Origin: Nymphaea colorata | Lineage: Eukaryota; Streptophyta; Magnoliopsida; Nymphaeales; Nymphaeaceae | Direction of reading: 5' to 3' | Length of the DNA: 64,000 nucleotides | Assembly (NCBI RefSeq): GCF_008831285.2 | Contig: NC_045143.1 | Coordinates: forward strand, 9,309,503-9,373,502 | Shown: positions 48,401 to 61,500 of the stretch, in pieces | How positions within the stretch are numbered: the stretch's first letter is position 1 | How the letters are laid out: each line of letters begins with the position of its first letter | Translations under genes and position numbers: made by a program | The notes under the pieces: generated by a model | Told to the model about the DNA's origin: nothing | The model's input: the letters and a program-made list of their open reading frames with translations, nothing else | Databases searched by the model: none

Positions 48401-49926
48401 CACAATATGGAATTTATCTGTCACCATCACATGCATCACTTCAAAATTTTTGTGTGGTCATCAGTACCTCCCATATCCAGAATCATTCCAAACTTGCTAA
48501 AGAGGCTCATGTTAGAAATGAGGAGACCACACAAAAAGGGGAGAGAACAAATATAAATGGCTCACCAGCACTACCATATCCATGGGCACAACCCATATAT
48601 TAAGCACATACATCGAAGTTTTAAAAGACAGAGTTCAGTTAAGGAGAACCAATGTATAAATCCTACTAACTTTCCATTTTAAGACAAAACTATGATATGT
48701 GCTAAGGTACAACTCAATCCAAAGGGACATTTCATCTCACATATTTTTATCATATTTCCTTTTCTTTTTATCACATTTAAATCTTAAAAAAAAATCATGT
48801 TTCAAATAAGTGTACTGTATTTTATACATAAGAAAGAAGTAAACTCTCCTGGCTTCTAGTTAAAACTTTAAAAGTAAAAAAATCAACTGCTTTAATAATT
48901 TACCATCATAGATCAGAATAATGCATTGATATTTGCTCTGATTTTCAATACTAAAGAAAGAGAAAACAAACCTCATTTTTAATATTCAAGATTTTCTTCC
49001 CTTATTAAACATCAAAGAGGCAACAGCCTGTAAATAAACTTGAAAAAACTCAGAGCCGAAACAAGTCAAGAGTCTAATAAGGTCTAAGCATAGCCAAAAA
49101 TACCTTTCCAGGATATAAATATTTTGTTAAAGAACAAACACACCAATATTCAAAACACTCAACAAAGAAACAACAATTCACCTTGGAAAAACAAAATAAA
49201 GCAAAATACAGTTTCAGCATACCATCCAATGCACGGATTGCATCTAAAGCATCCCTGCGGTCATCAAATTCAATAAAGGCATAGCCAGGAGGCCTTCTTG
49301 CAACCCACACACTACAATAAGTGAAGAAGCTGGTATCAGAATGGGAAATACAATAAAAAAAAAGATCAAGCAATATCATCTTATTTATGAGAATGCCAAC
49401 ATAATGCATGAGAAATACCAAACAGTTAGCCCAGTGCCATTGTCATGCATGTGTATACATTTTTCATAAGTTGCAAAACATGATCATCTTAGGAATATTT
49501 TCAATATTACAAACTTTTCAAGCATTCCCTTTTCGAATTTTGTAACACTTTATTTTGCATCAGTTCTCCAAGCAACTATTGGACAACAACTAGCACCTGA
49601 GATGTAAACACACGCCTAGGGCACTGGACTAAAAATTTGGCTAACCAAAAGAGAAAAGAAAATAAAGCAAGCTTAAGCATCGTCCCTATTGTGCAATAAC
49701 CAGGCAAAGGAACTGTAAAAAACATGGACCAAGAAACAGGTTTTTCTGATGACTGACGAGCTCCCCAACCCAATGCTCACCACTAAACCACAATACAAAC
49801 TGGTGTTGTACAAAGAGAAATAATAGTGTTCTCTTACCTTCTCAAAACACCATATACTCTAAATTCATCTTCTAGTTCACGTTCAGTAACTCGTGGATCC
49901 AAATTTCCCACATAAACACGAGACAT
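45491..49926 (-). CDS. RSZ22: SR splicing factor with RRM and one zinc knuckle, RSZ22 type
   Basis: Coding exons 49926-49838, 49311-49223, 46511-46292, 45779-45642 and 45515-45491 join in phase to 186 residues. The RRM has RNP2 VYVGNL near residue 4 and the RNP1-equivalent GYAFIEF, with ARRPPGYAF before it, as in RSZ22/9G8-type proteins. A glycine-rich linker ([14 protein letters not shown]) leads to a single CCHC zinc knuckle, [14 protein letters not shown]. An RS domain with [16 protein letters not shown] and [15 protein letters not shown] follows. The end, PYANGNGERRRSRS, parallels the Arabidopsis RSZ22 tail. These proteins act in nuclear speckles in splice-site selection. A non-coding first exon ends at 51584 (donor G|GTAAGCC), and coding exon 1 begins at 49936 with 10 bases of 5'UTR. 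The 2.7-kb intron after the RRM contains a TIR element and a fresh tandem duplication. Confidence 0.95.
46836..47643. mobile_element. Non-autonomous TIR transposon, copy 2 (in RSZ22 intron)
   Basis: Begins CTTAGTTGTCAAAG and ends CCTTGACAACTAA. It aligns over its length, in opposite orientation, with the 756-bp element at 20494-21249; for example 'aatagtgatagacttctcat'-type and 'aaattgtaatt' segments correspond. It is about 808 bp, longer than copy 1, partly from an expanded end with additional 'ccacatcccacgcctaagtc' sequence. No clean 8-bp duplication remains, suggesting greater age or an altered edge. Confidence 0.75.
48084..48391. repeat. Recent tandem duplication, 154-bp period, in RSZ22 intron
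   Basis: Units at 48084-48237 and 48238-48391 differ at only a few positions (for example 'agctcacagcaccgtcag' against 'agatcacagcacgtcag', and cgcctag against cgcttag). It lies in the long intron between the RRM and zinc-knuckle exons. Confidence 0.95.
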
Positions 49927-50394
49927 GTTGGCAGACCTGATTATATCAGTTAGAAGTTCAGCATAAACTATTAGAGGTCCTAGACAAGATTCTACAAATA
50001 TGACAGGAAAAAAAAAGGGAAACCAAAAAGAAAAAAGCAGCAGACACAACAACCACAGGAAGTTCTTAAAATATACAGCCAAAGAAGCACTATCAAGAAA
50101 GAACAAGACAAAGCGATACAAGGTACATGTTTAAAACTTGATTATTTAACCACAAAATTTCACAGAAACAACAAAAAGATCAAGCCTTTATGCTTATGCT
50201 CAGCTCAATAATAACTGAACCACTGAACTACAAAAATACAGGGAATTCGTGTCAACATTACAGACACAAACATATTTTACAAAATTACCAGCATTAAAGT
50301 AGTTTAAAATATAAACAAACAGTGAAGAGCATAATTGGAGAAAACTGTTACAGCAAACACAAACCAATATGTATATGCATACACAGGCACATCT

Positions 50395-50540
50395 AGAGAC
50401 GGAGTCAGAAAATTTTCTTTGGGAGCTCAAATAGTATTTTCAAAATTTGTACAAGGGCCAAACAATAGTTTTTCATAATTTTTGACAAATCTTAGGTGGA
50501 GCAGAACTGGCCCCTGGCAGACACCCCTTGCCTCCAGCCC
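50395..50540. repeat. 'ggcggagccag' repeat, copy 2
   Basis: Begins 'gacggagtcagaaaattttc' and ends around 'ctggcccctggcagacaccc'. It resembles 23404-23560 in layout and ends. It lies in the RSZ22 5'UTR intron. Confidence 0.4.
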
Positions 50541-50579
50541 TGCATACATACACGCATATACATACATACATAGATATCA

Positions 50580-50619
50580 ATATATATATATCTATATATA
50601 TCTATATATATATAGATAT

Positions 50620-50655
<36 letters not shown>
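50580..50655. repeat. Imperfect (AT)n microsatellite
   Basis: TA repeats interrupted by 'tctata' and 'tagatatcaa'. It lies within the RSZ22 5'UTR intron. Confidence 0.9.
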
Positions 50656-50657
<2 letters not shown>

Positions 50658-51583
50658 CAAGCTTCACGTTAAAAAAAATTATTACAAATGTCATAACAGA
50701 ATCATCCTCACTTTCTCTTTGCCAACATTTGCACAAAAGAATAAGTGCGCTGAACCCGCTGATGGGATTACTTTATACTTTTATAGGACCAACGATGGGA
50801 TACGAATATGCAAAAGCCTACAACAAGATTGAAAATGCAAAGAAGTAAAGAACCAGTCTAACTGAAAAATTGTCAAAATTAAAGTAACAATTTTTAAGGG
50901 AGGAATAGAACCGATCGGGTTTTCTTTGTCTGACAATTTTTCCCATCTGTCATTAGCTATAGGCCATTTTTCCCTCTCTTGAATTGGTGGGAGATTTTTA
51001 ACAAGACAATAATGTCAAAACCATGCAACTAAAGGGTACACGTTGAGCCGCAAGGTCCACACATCTAACCGCGGACTTATGGAGGCTTATGAGCACGAAG
51101 CCGATCATCATCCCTTTTCTTGTTCGTTCCCTCACGGGGTAGTTGAATTACGAAGCACATAGGCCACCATTTTCATGTTACAGGAATTGACGACCTGATC
51201 GCGTTTCTTCAACAATCCCTGCTTCAAAATGAGTATGACGCGAGGAGGGTAAAAAGACGGCCGACGGAAATATACGAAATGATCAAGATTCAAGTTCAAT
51301 CCACTCAAGCCTCAAAAACATTACACCAAACATACCAGATCATCCTTGAAAAACAAAGCCCTGGAAAAAAATCTTAATGCCCACGAAAAAGTAACGCTCA
51401 GTTAAACAATACAAGAAACAGAAAGCAAATGAAGACAATGAACGGTGAAAAAAAAAACCAATCACCAGCAGAAAACAAAGAAAAGGAACCCGTCTAAACC
51501 CTAACCGCTAGGAACACGGACGAGCAAGAAGATATAATAGCATAAACAAAAACCTCCGCATGGAAGGAAATGACAAGGCTTAC

Positions 51584-51720
51584 CGAGCTGCAGGATGAAG
51601 CCACCGTCTGGTTCGAAAGGACCCTCTGATCGCCTTCTCCGATGCGCAAGGGCATCACTTGGAAGCCCGATAAAAAATAATCTGAGCTTAAAAGGAGCAA
51701 ATTTGCCTCGCCATCCTCAT
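51584..51720 (-). promoter_or_regulatory. RSZ22 non-coding first exon and proximal promoter
   Basis: The donor 'gcagctcg|gtaagcc' at 51584 pairs in position and orientation with the acceptor before 49936, giving a 5'UTR intron of about 1.65 kb. The transcription start is not determined; the upper limit given is a guess based on GC content falling beyond it. Confidence 0.55.
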
Positions 51721-53400
51721 CGTAACATCGTGAAACATTTATAAATCAAGCCCTCAGACACCGAGGCGCCACGAGTAGACTTAAAAAAGAAAATGACAGG
51801 AAAACGCCTAATATTTGAGTAACTAATAAGATCACTCAATTTTTGTATTAACTTTTGAGAAGGCGCTTTTCATGTTAGAGTTTTTCCTCATTTAATAGAG
51901 GGGTAATACGGTAATTTTATGGGATAATAAATTCTCCCCTCAGAATGATCTTTTCCATTTAAATCCTTTTAGTCATTCAAAAACTTTAAAAATTTATATC
52001 TAAATCTAAAAGAATTTAGTTTAATATAAATAAAAATTTCAAAAAAAATTATTTCTGTTCGTGTTAAAATTTTAAAGTTATAATTTAGTTCTTCCAACAA
52101 AAAAATTTTTAGCTTCACCCTTCAATACATACATGGTCTCTTATTACTTGTTAGGGAGCACAACATAAAATCTTTTCTCAACTTTTGAAATAAATTTTAG
52201 AAGAGGGGTTGTTGATTAACTGAAGATTAACTTTTAATATAAAATGACAAAATGCTCCTCTTGCAAAGAAAAGCGGAGTGGTTTTTTCAACGGTTGTTTC
52301 AACACATTTCAAGGTAATTTGTTGTTTGCTTAAGCGTTTTTTTTTTAAGTAACTACTTTTAAAAACTTAATCTCTAAATTCATTAATGGCAAAATTTCAA
52401 ATAAGAGTTTGATTTGAGGACGAAAAAGGAATTTCATTGAAGATGTTAAATTCAAGGATAATTAGCATAAACATGCTCCAGAATGTCACCAAGGGAAGTC
52501 TCCTTTCATTTCTTTTTTTAACACATTTTTTTTAAGAAAAGAATGATGGATTATTTTTATTTTCTAAGTATTAGTTTACATAGGTTTCTCTTTTTTGTTT
52601 TTTTTTTTTTTGTTTTTTTGAGAGAGATCAAAGATTGATATTATTCTTTATCTGTCTAGGATTTACGTATGTAGCATTTAATAGCTATACATATATGTAA
52701 TAGTAGCAAGATGTAAAAAAAAATTTAATGACGTACTGTAAATATTGTTGCAAAGAAAACTATTAATTGAAAAATAAAAACTTATCACTATATTGTCCAT
52801 AATAATTTTTACCTGCTTAATTTTCTTATAATTAACAGTATTATTTTTTAATATTTTATAATCACCTAAATGTCTTATTTAACATTAAGCAATCAACTAT
52901 CAAAATCAAGGAAATAGTTTATAACTATCAATTAATATGTTTGTTGTGACAATGTAACTTTGAATATAATAAATATGAATCAATGAAATCAACGCTAATC
53001 ACTACAAAGAAAAACAAATGTCCTTCAAACAAAAATCAAAAACCCTAAAAGCAATAATAAACATGGGATCTTGATGTTTATTTAAATGCAAATAAAAACC
53101 TAAAATAAAGAATAGCATAAAGTGGAGCTCGTCGCCTTTTTTATTGGATCGAACTTTTGTATTGGATCCAAGCTATTGGCAACCCGGACCGCAACTCATT
53201 GTTGAAGTAATACTTGGTAAGTTAGGGGTATTAATTGGAAAAAGGTAAAGTCAAAGCATAAAATCGTCTTGGAATCCGTGGACCCTAGGGCTGCGGGTCG
53301 TGGCGCGCACTCCGGAGGCTCTGCAAAGAAATGGGATCGATCTCTGAGATGCTAACGAACTTGTACACGTGGCAGGTTTTAATTGGAAGAACGGTGACGG
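51721..53400. other. AT-rich divergent intergenic region between RSZ22 and Alba gene
   Basis: Very AT-rich, especially 51960-53000, with no long open frame. It presumably contains both promoters. GC content rises again from about 53160 toward the Alba gene. Confidence 0.5.
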
Positions 53401-53410
53401 GTTTCCCCAC

Positions 53411-53417
53411 TATAAAT
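53411..53417 (+). promoter_or_regulatory. TATA box of the Alba gene
   Basis: TATAAAT, preceded by 'ccccac', lies 119-125 bp upstream of the Alba start codon at 53536, a normal position for a plant gene with a leader of about 90 bp. Confidence 0.6.
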
Positions 53418-53535
53418 TTGGGACTTCTGAGTCGCCAACGGTTTAGTTTCTTTTGATTCCTTTTCGGGTTAGCTCGGGAAATATCTCGTTTTCCGCTTTT
53501 TCTTCTTCTTGCTCTACGAGAGAGAGGGAGTATTG

Positions 53536-55524
53536 ATGGCGCAATTGCAGAGAGAAACGGCGGAGATGAACCTTTCGGAGGCCAAGAAGAACCGCATTCA
53601 GGTTTCCAACACGAAGAAGCCTCTCTTCTTCTACGTCAATCTCGCCAAGGTCACGTCTCTCTCTCTCTCTCCCGATATGGGTTTTCTTTTTTCACGCTAG
53701 ATCGACGATCTTGGGCATGCTTGTGGGGTCACAGAATCCTGCAGTGACTGCATATTACTGCAGAACATGATGTTTTTTCTGGTTTTGCCATTCTTTCATT
53801 TCATTTTGCTTTCGGAGGTTTGATTTCGTTTCTCGGGTTGCGTGCAGAGGTACATGCAGCAGTATAATGAAGTGGAGCTGTCGGCTCTGGGAATGGGTAA
53901 TTTCTTTTTCTTGGATCTTGATGTTTGGCTTTAAATGCACTGATTTCTTGGATGATCGAAATATTGATGTTATATTTCTTTGCAGTTGGTCTGTCCTTTC
54001 AGATTTATGTGTTTCTTCTCTAGTTGGTGCTTTTGAATTCTGGAGTAGTAAGAATTGTGTTTCGCCTTCTTTTCTGATGGGTGTCTGTATCTTTTCCATT
54101 TTTCAAATTATGTTTCTTGCTCATCTTTGATTTCCTGGAATCGTGATTCTGACTTTTGATTTTACGTTATAACAACACCTGGAATATTTTTTAATTTGTC
54201 AAGGCGCGTTGGATCTGTACTTGTAACTTTTCTAAGCTGTATGCCTAGAACTCTTGGCCTGTCCATTGTCATTAGATCTTCATCCGTGGCTTCTTTTTTA
54301 CTTGGAACTGTTGATAGTATATCCTCTACGCCTTTTTGTTTACTTGGCAAAGATTTTCTGGAAAACCGTATGTGTATTGGTACCATCCTTTCGTCTTTCC
54401 ATTGATTGAAAAAGATATTAATGATGAGACCAATTTCACCATTTCATCGGTGGAAATTGTGTTTTTTTTTAATTTACCGATATGGTCTCCATATTCACTT
54501 GCTGGTTGAAATTCGAAACGTAAATCGATCAAGAGGAATTGACATGTGCTTTACAGTATCTTCCTTTGTATCTGCCATTACATGTGAGGAAGTTTGTCTC
54601 TGAGCTGGCATGGAAACTTCGTACTGGTCATTGAGTGTTATCTGCAAGTTCAGAAAGATAGGAAGAAGATCCTGGTACCGATATTTGGTTAATCCTTGAA
54701 AACTTACAGTGAACTACAAACGAAGGATCCTGTAGCATGTGTTGGTTCCGTATTTAAATGAGCTTCCACCTTCGCAAACATTAAACATTCATGGGGGTTC
54801 GCCTTTGTAATGCATACCGATTTCCTGCAGGCTAGCTTGTATATCCTTAAAACCTTATCATGAATCGCATGATTAAACCTACTTGACTGTAAAATCTAAT
54901 TGCCTACTATTGACTCTTGATTTACTTGCCACATTTCTATGCTTTGTTGTCCTTGTTTTTTTGTGTGTCTTCCTTGTGTGCTGGTCGGACTGATACTGTA
55001 ATTCTATTTCTCCTTGTTTGAATGTTCTTCATATTTTGCATAAGGCTAACCTGTTCTCATACATCCAGCCATAGCTACAGTTGTCACTATTGCTGAGATT
55101 CTGAAAAACAATGGACTGGCAGTGGAAAAAAGTAAGTTTCTTTGAGTTTCTTTCCAACTATCGGTGGTTAAAACTCCACTATGTGCAAGTTAGAGGTTGG
55201 TAAAAAATTACTAACATTAGGTGTCCTTGTGCAGGGATTCAGACATCCACCATCGACATGAAGGACGAAAGCAAAGGCCGCCATGTTCAAAAAGCAAAGG
55301 TTAGCGCGTAATGTTCCTCCAGTGATCTTGCATTTACCAATCTGTAGCTCAAGGCATTTTTCAATTCATTAAGAGTTGACTATGGCAATGAACTTGAGTT
55401 TAATGAATCGCAGATCGAGATACTGTTGGGCAAGACAAAGGACTTCGACAACATGATGACACTTAAAGCAGACCAAAATGGATCTTCCACAGAGATCAGC
55501 GCGTCAGAAGGCAACAAGGAATGA
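53536..55524 (+). CDS. Alba-domain DNA/RNA-binding protein
   Basis: Five exons: 53536-53649, 53848-53896, 55069-55131, 55235-55299 and 55414-55524, in phase, giving 133 residues. The Alba fold runs from KKNRIQVSNTKKPLFFYVNL through RYMQQYNEVELSALGMAI and ATVVTIAEILKNNGLAVEK to KAKIEILLGKT. This is the small plant Alba subfamily, close in sequence and length to Arabidopsis At2g34160 as I recall it. Family members bind nucleic acids, RNA in particular, and occur in nucleus and cytoplasm; the specific target here cannot be read from sequence. The Met at 53536 was chosen because the upstream in-frame Met (53509) lies in a 5'UTR-like 'cgagagagaggg' stretch and adds no conserved residues. Donor 1 reads AAG|GTCACG, a weaker but valid GT site. 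Confidence 0.94.
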
Positions 55525-56149
55525 CAATTGGGAAAGATTTGGGGTCCTGCTCGGTATGCAGGCTTCTTGTTTGTATGTAGTCGTCATTTGTCTACTTGAA
55601 TTTCTGTAGTCTCGTTGTAGCACTGTCGTACTATTTGCCCTTGATTTTCTGTAGGTATGCAGTCAACAATGTAGTTTGAGGTCTCTTGCTTTCTCTTTGT
55701 TTAGGGGAATGGGAATGCCGTTGGGGTCTGAAGCCCTTGTCTTCTTCGGGTCCTCTAGGGAAAGAAAAGGGTCTGCAGTCTGCAGAGAGAGGCTCCTGCA
55801 ATGTTGAAGAATAGGGTCGATAGTATGATTTCTTTGCTTAAGTGATCTGTTGCGAATGAACTTCTACGGTCAAGTTCTAAAACTCGACAAGATAGTTGTA
55901 CTACACCAAGGCAATGGAAGATTTGGTTGGGAAAATGTTTCTTCACTCTCATGATTGAACCAATATCCAGGAAGTAGTTCCACACCATCTATGAGCTTCC
56001 CGCGTAGGCACATTAAAGGCATTAACTTTTTCATCAAAATGAATCAAAGACTCAAAAAGGATACTTCCCATTGCCTTTATAAATTTCTGTGCACCAGGCT
56101 TATGAACACAACTGGAGAGTTCATGGTTTGATCTAAAAAGCTTCCATCA
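55525..56149. other. Convergent 3' region between the Alba gene and UAH
   Basis: About 620 bp holds both 3'UTRs. No separate gene was found. The Alba gene (plus) and UAH (minus) are tail-to-tail, so their transcripts may overlap here. Confidence 0.5.
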
Positions 56150-58504
56150 TCAGCTGTGAGATAACTTTGCAAGTGTCAGAGCCAACACTTTCACTCCGTT
56201 TGAAATATTTTCAATCGAAGCATATTCTTCAGGCTTGTGACTGTAACCTGCATGGGCAAATAAATAATGCATAAGCAAATTTAAAATAGTGTCAGTTAAA
56301 TTTTATCAGACTGAGGTACTTTCCGCTATAAAAGAGAAAAAAAAATGCTATTATATACACACACACACACACTTGATAGAAATGATATTTTATTTGGACA
56401 TGGAAACATAATTTTCAGCTCTTGAAACTTGGCACATTGTCGACCAATGATTTTCCAAGGCATTAAAATGAGCCATACTTATACTAGAATTTACATAATC
56501 TAAAAATTGTTCTCTACTAAGAAACGAATATAGATCATATTTATAAGGTTGAATGAACCCAAAAAATCATTATAAAAAAATAACTTTTTGTAATGCATAG
56601 ATCAATTTTAGTGGTGAGGAGTGAAACAATACGGAACAAGGAAGGGAGAACACCTTTGTAACATGGAATGAAGATCATGCCCATTGGTGATATTCTGCAA
56701 GTAACGAATAGGCAGTCAGTTTGAAAGGATTTATCTTGCAAATGTTAGCTACCAGCCTGCCACAGGATCAGAGATACCAAACACTTGAAGCAAATGGGAA
56801 TACAACAAGCTTAATGACGCATAGAGTTTTTCTTTTCCCATTTTTAGGTTGCTAAATATTTAAACGCAGAAATGATAAAAAACAGGTGCCAAAGAGTGGC
56901 ATTGAACTAAAGACAAAAACGCAAAATGCAGGAATAAGTTATGGTGATGAATTTTCAGGTAGCAGTATACAGTCCTGCTATTTTAGATAGTTAAGCTAGG
57001 TACAATCATATTAGTCGAAGCTTCTGTAAGAACCTATAGTTCTCCACAAATCAAGTAGACATACAACAAACTAGTGACTATCGACACAACCCTTTAATTT
57101 TTTTCTGTTCCTAGCTTCATTATATCTTCTCAAAATTCAGTTTTCTAACACCCCACTTTCGATATGAAGCTTCCATAGACAAGTAAACATAGTTCGTTGC
57201 AACTATGTAAGTCACTGTATACAAAGTTTAAGATAAAATTAAAAGATCGCTTTGCAATGGAAAGCCAAAAGTTTGGAACTGAATAAATTACTTTGTGTAA
57301 TATTGCAAGATACATAAACATGATGCATATATGCATGTACATACAAGCCCTCCTACACAGACATGTGAACGCATAAACATAAACCAGCACATATTCCGAT
57401 CTCTGGATGTCTTCTCCCAACGAAAAAAGGAGTGTTCAATGCATACTTCCTGACACCAGCTAATCAAGTTTCAGAATGGATGGTTGTCAATTGACAGGTT
57501 ATTTTCTTGTTTTTCAACTGATCCCACCAAAATAGAACAGGTGTAAAGATGTTTCCAACTTTCCAAAAATAAGTTCCATAAGGGTCATGTGAAAACAATT
57601 CCTTTACCACTGGTACATGAAACCTACTTCAGATTAGGTTTATCCTAGTTCAGAACATAATGCATTACCTGGCCACAAACAGTGAGTCATGGTAGGCTCT
57701 ACTGATCATCCGTTTAGAGCTAAGATTCAACTGCTTAGATGCAACACTCATTGCAGCAATTATTGATTCTGCAGCTAGAGCTGGTGGATCTTGGTTGACA
57801 ATATGAAAACCCAATAGCTTAACTCCACGTGCCTTGGATATCTTCACAGCAGATTGATGAATCTTCTCGACAACAGCATTCCTCCTTTCCTCATCAATGT
57901 CTCTTGTATCTGGAAAATAAACTCCAATTTAAGTCCAATTAAAGGTTGCATATTTGGAACATACTTCCTCCCATGAGAGCTTAAGAAAATTAAGAATCAA
58001 AACCTTAAAAAGTATGAGAATATGTTTGATATGCAGCAAGAATGAACACGCTCAAAGGGTAGAGCATATTTATAACTAATGCATACCTATCTCTATATGT
58101 GATTTGCTGGGGATGCTGTTGACTGCTCCTGGATGAAGCTCAATGATGCCTTCAAGAAGTATCACAGCAATATTAAGATAAATGAGAGGGCAATCCATGT
58201 TCAAAATAGAAAAAGTACAAAACCTAAGTGCTGTTTCTACAAATTGCCAACTAATTCACAACAATGCACGGAATTTGGAGACAAACCAGCTACACTTGAA
58301 GAGTAAAAGCATAAAATAGTATTGCCTGCATATCTTCTATAGGCATCGAGAAACCAGTCACACCCATATAAATGCACTGACACAAATCATGCATTTGCAC
58401 AATATATATTACACATGGAGAAGCATGACACAGAAAAGACGGCATTATCCAATAAAGCTGGCAACGTTCTGTGAATAAGAATCAAATCTCGAATTTAATA
58501 TATA

Positions 58505-58535
<31 letters not shown>

Positions 58536-61500
58536 GTTTCCCTATCACATTTATGTGAAGCCCCACATTGGACATAACAAGAGAACAACCATTAATAAAC
58601 AATCTTTTTCATTTAGTATGTCCGATCAAGAACTTTTCCACATAAAATAAAAAATATGTCTAGATATCACGATATTTTCGAAAATATCGCGATATAATCG
58701 TTAAAAAATAGGAGAATGAAAAAACGACAAAAAATTGTTGATATTTTGAAAATATTGGCAAAAAATATTTATCGCAATATTATCACGATAAAATCGCGTT
58801 TTTTTTTTGCCACTGAATTTCTGTACTGTTTATATGTTCTTGCACACGGTTTTAAATTTTTAATTCATAAAAACTGCATGTGATGAATTCTTTTGCTAAA
58901 GAAGGGTATAACGTGTTAAAAGGAACAAAGGGTATTTTTTGGACTGAAATATCTTTTTAATGGCAAAAGGGTACTTAACTCTAACTTTTAATGAATAGGG
59001 TTTATTAACTTTTCCCTTCTTGTGAGACATGAGAGTGGAAGCTGTGTCTTCCAGCTGCGCCTAACCTCTTATTGAGTGTCTGCCTCTTCAGTGAGGGTTT
59101 GAAAAGTGAGGAAGCTGTGTTTGGTGTGTGAGGGTTTAAGGAGTGATGAGTGATAACCTGCGTCGATGGTGAGGGTTGCTGGAAACCCAGAAAAGCATTC
59201 CAACCGACGCTTCAACCATTAGATAACCTGTGCTTTTGGTATTTATTAAAGTGCCAGTTTCCATTTTATAATTTTCACTTCTTGCTTATCTAGTTAGTTT
59301 TTTGATGTTTTTATATTAGTTTCTCATTTATTTTATTTTTACTTAATTTTGATGATTTTGTATTTTTTTTTAAAAGTCACTGGGATTTTCCTGATATTTT
59401 TCCAAAAAACAGCTTTGCCAAAAAAGACACGAGAAAAAACCTTGCCGATAAAAACCTGAGAACGATATTTGCCCACATCATATGTAGCAATAAACACCAT
59501 TTTTTCCCACCACCAGGTTCAGTTCTCCCCCTTTTGACATTTCGAAATTTCCAACCAAGTGGACTTCTTTGATCAGACAAAATGACTGGTGGCATGATCA
59601 AGATGACCGACAGCGATACGTCTTCAGAGAAGGAAACAACATAATTATTGGTATTATTAAAAACACCAAATATGTCTTGAGCACACAAAGAACACCAATT
59701 TTTTGTCAGCAACTAAGAATTACCGAAACATTTGTTATTAGGATCCTTTCTGGGCTAAGCTAATCTCATCTAACTATTTATCTTTCCATAGTTTATGGAC
59801 GTTTAAGGGGAGTGGCAGAGCATCTTGGGTGTTTAAGGGTCACAGGTGGGGTTGGGAGAGAATCTATGGAGTTGCAAAATGGGGGACAAGAAAAGGAAGT
59901 ATCAGATTTCGGCAAGATAAAGGGGCGAAATTTGTTGTACAAAGAGATATTGGCTGAAGAAAAGGGTCAGTTTGAAAGTGCAATTCAGTACTTTATCAGG
60001 GAAATGCTAACTCTGAGTTCATTTTATCTCCTTTTTCATTAGGATGCTGGAAAAATGTTCCACAAGACGCCCATGTCTGGCTGAAGGAACCAATGAATTG
60101 TGGCAGAAGGGAAGACGGCAGGTTCAGCTAGTTTTTCTAACCTCTGGCAGCTAACCAGGAAAAACATGAAGTGGAGGAATGGCAAAAGTAGGATTGGCTT
60201 AAGGGGTGTCTTCCAAGGGCAAAGTGGTTCATATATGTGGCTCCACTTGGCAGGATTCTGCCATCAGATAGAATGATAAGAAAGATGTTTTTCAATTGCT
60301 AATAGACGCACTATATGTGAAGTTCAGTGAAGAGTGTTGGACATATTTCTTCTAGATGCAAGTTTGCTGTTTGATATGGTGCTATGTTGTCGCAAGGTCA
60401 AGCACAAAAGGAGAACCTTCACTCCACTTTCATTCAAGAATTAAAAGCTTGGGTTGCTTGTAGTTTTAAGCTAGGATGGATGAATAAATGTTGGAGTGAT
60501 CATGCTGGAGAATTTGGAAAGTGCTCAACAGATTTGTGCTCGGGCAGAAAGAAATAATTTGCAGGCTGAGGTGCAGAAAATTTGGGGAAGATGCAAGGGA
60601 CCGTTTTGTGCCTCTGTTCCAAAAAAAGCAAGCAGCTGGAGTGCAAGGTACAGCTGAAATCAGGGGTGATTGAAGGGTGCTGGTCAGTCCCAAGGGAGCA
60701 GGAAGTTTGTTTCAGATTCTATCATTTAAGAAATGAAAGCTGTTGTATGGTGTGTGGGTTGAAATGGAGAATGAATGGCAAATGGTGCCCATGCCTCAGG
60801 TAATGGACATGCAATGCAGGCTTCCAGAAACTCTCAGTTTGGATGATGTTTGGATGATATTCTTCAGCAGCTAAACAGACGTCATTCTGATCATGAATGG
60901 CCTCCTGACAGGATCAAGCTATGGTATAGCAAGCAGAGCTGGCTTCATTGGACATAACCAACATGGGAGAGAAGACGGCTACTCAAAGAGGAGCTGAGTT
61001 CAAGGGGTATACCCATGTAATCTGTCTATAAGGCTTGAGCCTTCGACCGATGTAGCTTCTGTGCTATTTGATCTATAGCTGGGAACAGGACTAAGCTTGC
61101 CTGCTCCCTTATATTTTTTGTGCTGCTTGTAAATTGGACTTACTGAATAAAAAGTGGGAGACCTACCATCCAGCAGTGAGTTTCCGGAACTAAAAATTAG
61201 TGGAACCAATAAATGAGGTTAAAGGAAAAGTAAAATGTTAAATGAATATCAAGTAAAAGGAAAAGAAGTGAATGTAACGTCCTACTAAAAATTATATCAA
61301 GCAAAAATTGGAAGTATGAAGTAAGGAAAAAATATAGTGAAACAAAACCATTATCTCTGCCCATCCCCCTTTTCTGTCTGCTAATTTGTTTGGTTAAAAC
61401 TCCAAATTGATCTGAAAAAGGCATCCAAGCTAAGCATTTAAATGTAAAAAGTTATTTAACATGAAGCTAGTTCCATGGATTAAAGATAGTGAACTCAAGG

